A stretch of DNA of 64,000 nt from Bog-756 sp963725275 (GTDB lineage Bacteria > Actinomycetota > Acidimicrobiia > Acidimicrobiales > RAAP-2), in NCBI GenBank assembly GCA_963725275.1, contig CAVRXS010000001.1, positions 62,001-126,000 of the forward strand, written 5' to 3'. Shown one piece after another: positions 62,022 to 64,000 of this stretch. How positions within the stretch are numbered: the first letter of the stretch is position 1; the number at the start of each line of letters is the position of its first letter. The position numbers and the translations under genes were made by a program. The notes beneath the pieces are model-generated. The model saw only the letters and a program-made list of their open reading frames with translations, was not told where the DNA came from and searched no databases.

Positions 62022-62038
62022 TGCTATCCTAAGTAGCA
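62022..62038 (-). promoter_or_regulatory. inverted repeat just upstream of the membrane-anchored protein gene
   Basis: TGCTA-N7-TAGCA lies 3-19 nt before ATG 62019 on the minus strand, with TAGGAT in the middle as a possible -10 element, suggesting a very short leader or a leaderless mRNA. The remaining interval 62039-62373 contains no gene I can support; it has one sequence matching the DnaA box (TTATCCACA, minus strand, 62323-62331). Confidence 0.35.
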
Positions 62039-62373
62039 TCATTCCTCAGGTCAAGATCGACCGTTCCGAACCGGTACCGGGATTGGGGTTAGGGCTGATG
62101 ACCCCCTGGGTTGTGCGTCCAATCGCACCAGAGATGTCCGTCGATGTGCCCGCCAGAAGACCCACTGACTGTCGACCCGGCCATCCAGACACCCCCGACA
62201 AGTTGCGCCGGCCATGTGAAATGAGTTTCACTTCCCGAGCCGCCGGGACTCAGCAAAGTCGCAGGGTTCAACCTTCTGAGTGCTCGCGATGGCTGCCTGC
62301 CCCTCAACAACACTTCGAGGCGTGTGGATAACTGCATGGCCGGTGGCACCCTATGCCGCCGGACAGCTTGAAC

Positions 62374-63279
62374 TCAGAATCGGGCGCCTTCATAGATAGT
62401 CACATCCGCGCCGGAGTCGTATGCGGCGTGCCACTCAGTCACCCAGCTGGGTAGCGGTTCGTCGGCCGGGTCATGACGGGGAGTTTGAGCCTTTGTTTCG
62501 CGCCAGAGCATTGTCCGCAGGTCTCGGCCAGGGACGTGGCTCAGCATCGACGAATGGGTTGGCGATCGGCCGAAGGAGAAGCGGTCGCGCAGTTCGGAGA
62601 AGTAGAGACCGCTCGGCCCAACGGCCTTCGTCGAGATCTGACGATCTTCGAGCGGAACGTGCTCCTCGAACCCAGCGAGCACCAGCTTGTAGATATCGGC
62701 GACGTGATCAAACACCTTGTAGGCATTGCGAATCCGGTACCAAGGGTCCGGGGTGACGCTGTGGTGGATGAGGAGCGCCGAGCTGCGGTGCTCAATCTCC
62801 TCGACGAAGTGCCAAAGAAGCATCGTTCCGACGCGTTCGTCGCTTCCCATGAATAGCTGGTGCCGGTTGTCGAGGACCATTTTGAACAGGGGGGTGAACG
62901 TGGCTTCGAGGTTGGCGATGTAGGCCAGGTGGAACTCGACATCCTCGCGTTCGAGCAGCTCGTCGTAGGCGGCGTTCGTGGCCCTGTAGGTCCCGTCGAG
63001 GCCGGGGTATTGGGCCATCATCGCCTTGGCGTGGGCACGGTGGGCCCGGGCGTGTTGGGCCTCCTGGCGGACGAATGCATCCGCCTCTTCGGCGACAGCG
63101 GGGTCGGTAATGCGAGGTAGGGCCTGGCGGGTGGCCGAAACGATGTACCGCTCGAAGGCGATGGCCAGGAATGTGAAGGTGTTTCCGAATAATCCGAAGG
63201 ATGGATTCGATGGTTGCCACTGGAACGGGACCGTCTCGTCAATCCCGAACTGAGGACTTCGGACAGTCAGGTTCGTCAT
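62374..63279 (-). CDS. metal-dependent hydrolase (PF10118-type, ferritin-like helical protein)
   Basis: 301 aa, no signal peptide. The putative di-metal centre is formed by Glu/His in FERYIVSATRQAL, RQEAQHARAHRAHAKAM and WHFVEEIEHRSSALLIHHSV, a pattern shared with the predicted metal-dependent hydrolase family. Additional blocks are NPSFGLFGNTFTFLAIA and PWYRIRNAYKVFDHVADIYK. The start ATG 63279 gives TNLTVRSPQFGIDETVPFQW; the upstream ATG 63330 lies inside the TetR gene. It is divergent from the TetR regulator across a 40-bp region with an operator, so it is the likely target of that repressor. Biochemical activity is not known. Confidence 0.85.
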   Translation of the reverse strand: MTNLTVRSPQFGIDETVPFQWQPSNPSFGLFGNTFTFLAIAFERYIVSATRQALPRITDPAVAEEADAFVRQEAQHARAHRAHAKAMMAQYPGLDGTYRATNAAYDELLEREDVEFHLAYIANLEATFTPLFKMVLDNRHQLFMGSDERVGTMLLWHFVEEIEHRSSALLIHHSVTPDPWYRIRNAYKVFDHVADIYKLVLAGFEEHVPLEDRQISTKAVGPSGLYFSELRDRFSFGRSPTHSSMLSHVPGRDLRTMLWRETKAQTPRHDPADEPLPSWVTEWHAAYDSGADVTIYEGARF

Positions 63280-63291
63280 ACCCGCGAGGAT

Positions 63292-63318
63292 TACACATCT
63301 GTGCCAATGTGTACAGAT
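63292..63318. promoter_or_regulatory. interleaved operator between metal hydrolase and TetR genes
   Basis: Two overlapping dyads lie within 27 bp: TACACAT-N8-ATGTGTA (63292-63313) and ATCTGT-N10-ACAGAT (63297-63318), with centres 5 bp apart. They fill the 40-bp divergent region and end two bases before the ATG of the TetR-type gene. The arrangement is that of TetR regulators binding as two dimers on opposite faces. Assignment is from symmetry and position. Confidence 0.7.
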
Positions 63319-63319
63319 C

Positions 63320-63905
63320 ATGAAGGACACGGAACCGTCCTCGATGCGGAAACGCCTGCTGGAGGCGACCTTCGAGGTGCTGAGTCGGGCGGGGCCGGGA
63401 AAGCTCTCGATGTCGGCTGTCGCGGCAGCAGCCGAAGTGTCCCGGGTGACCCTCTACCGCTGGTTTCCGTCGAAGGAAACCCTGCTCCAGGCATTCGGCG
63501 TCTACGAACAGGAGAAGTACGACTTCGGGATGGCCGAGGCTGTCGCCGGACTCGACTGGCGACGTACGCCTTGAGGCCGTTCTGCGCTTCATCGTCGAAT
63601 TTCAGCACGGCTACTCGTTGCGTCGCATCGTGGACGTGGAGCCCGGGCACGTTGTGCACCAGATGACCCGGGTCATGCCCATCATGCGGGACCGGCTCCT
63701 CCCGCACTTCCCGGGTCCTGATGGCCGTGTCGTGGCAACGGTCGTCACACGGATCGCCCTCAGCCACGCCCTGATCCCCAACGAGGACCCCGATCTGTTC
63801 TATGCCGAGCTTCGCCACGCCGCAGGTCTCAAGTTCAAACAGACAACCACCGCTCGTCGCCGGCACCGACCGGCCCGACCGACCGCAACGGAGATGGTTC
63901 CATGA
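63320..63905 (+). pseudogene. TetR/AcrR family transcriptional regulator, frameshifted
   Basis: 194 aa when joined. The N-terminal helix-turn-helix is classic: RKRLLEATFEVLSRAGPGKL, SMSAVAAAAEVSRVTLYRWF, SKETLLQAFGVYEQEK. The ligand domain begins MAEAVAGL and then breaks near 63551-63555, reading DWRRTP and stop. Dropping one base restores TGDVRLEAVLRFIVEFQHGY, then RRIVDVEPGHVVHQMTRVMP in the next frame to the TGA at 63903. Probably represses itself and the metal hydrolase through the interleaved operator. Its stop overlaps the next gene by ATGA. Start ATG 63320. Confidence 0.85.
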
Positions 63906-64000
63906 AGGCAGCACGGCACCGCAGACTGACCCAGGGATTCCTGGTGGCGAACTCGCTGTTCTGGCTCCCCTGGGGCCTCATCAACCTCATCAAGCCGGAG
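63902..64000 (+). CDS. partial membrane protein, cut by the window end
   Basis: The first 33 codons only: MKAARHRRLTQGFLVANSLF, then WLPWGLINLIKPE. A basic start followed by a hydrophobic helix suggests an integral membrane protein. Start ATG 63902 overlaps the TetR-type stop (ATGA), so it is cotranscribed with the regulator and may be part of the regulated response. Family cannot be named from this much. Confidence 0.6.
   Translation, partial: MKAARHRRLTQGFLVANSLFWLPWGLINLIKPE

Noticed and set aside
62323..62331. DnaA box TTATCCACA as sign of a replication origin
   Set aside because: A single box with no cluster, no dnaA/dnaN/gyrB and no AT-rich unwinding element nearby; chance occurrence is enough.

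Overview
The window is GC-rich (very roughly two thirds G+C by eye) and densely coded. It uses many GTG starts, 1-8 nt start/stop overlaps and purine-rich ribosome binding sites. I infer an actinobacterium, most likely of the Acidimicrobiia type. The grounds are a beta-type glutamine synthetase, a deazaflavin (F420)-type nitroreductase, NDH-2, many SDR, acyl-CoA and CoA-transferase genes, and a B12-controlled ECF operon with a surface receptor. The lineage is inference. I found no rRNA gene, intact tRNA, CRISPR array or complete mobile element.

Layout. 0-1 kb holds a frameshifted proline-iminopeptidase-like hydrolase. 1-2 kb holds a membrane protein built from two repeated halves. 2.1-7 kb is a minus-strand operon under a cobalamin riboswitch: a membrane-anchored surface protein, EcfT, a fused double ATPase EcfA, and a frameshifted S component. 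7-16.7 kb mixes glycerate kinase, a K+ channel, an acyl-CoA dehydrogenase, a fumarylacetoacetate hydrolase, four SDRs, a carboxymuconolactone decarboxylase, a class II aldolase and an aldo/keto reductase. 16.7-21.6 kb holds a structured leader, glutamine synthetase with Phe at the adenylylation site, an unknown protein and a GH15 glucosidase. 21.7-28.5 kb is a five-gene minus-strand operon: SCP2 protein, glycogen-debranching-type glucosidase, NDH-2, MFS transporter, GMC oxidoreductase. 29-39 kb carries YihY, bioA-bioF, an amidohydrolase, an exported S15 hydrolase, msrB-msrA and a cysteine-less DksA/TraR relative.

38.9-54 kb is a catabolic island. Acyl-CoA synthetases, an acyl-CoA dehydrogenase, a thiolase-like protein with its DUF35 partner, two class III CoA-transferases (one a tandem fusion), a Rieske oxygenase, three SDRs, a nitroreductase and a free-standing AMP-binding C-terminal domain lie in divergent, overlapping operons. 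Together they look like a CoA-linked pathway for a cyclic or branched lipid-like substrate; the substrate cannot be read from the sequence. 54-64 kb has a glutamine amidotransferase, a second GH15 enzyme, a SnoaL-like protein, a thiolase, a deazaflavin nitroreductase, a UbiB/ABC1 kinase, a tRNA/tmRNA-like remnant, a ferritin-like metal hydrolase and a divergent TetR regulator with an interleaved operator.

Six genes are split by what looks like a single-base frameshift with conserved protein on both sides (near 500, 2462, 53740, 54357, 59350 and 63553), and a seventh is possible near 59650. Either the assembly carries residual indel errors or these genes are decaying. They are annotated here as joined, frameshifted genes.
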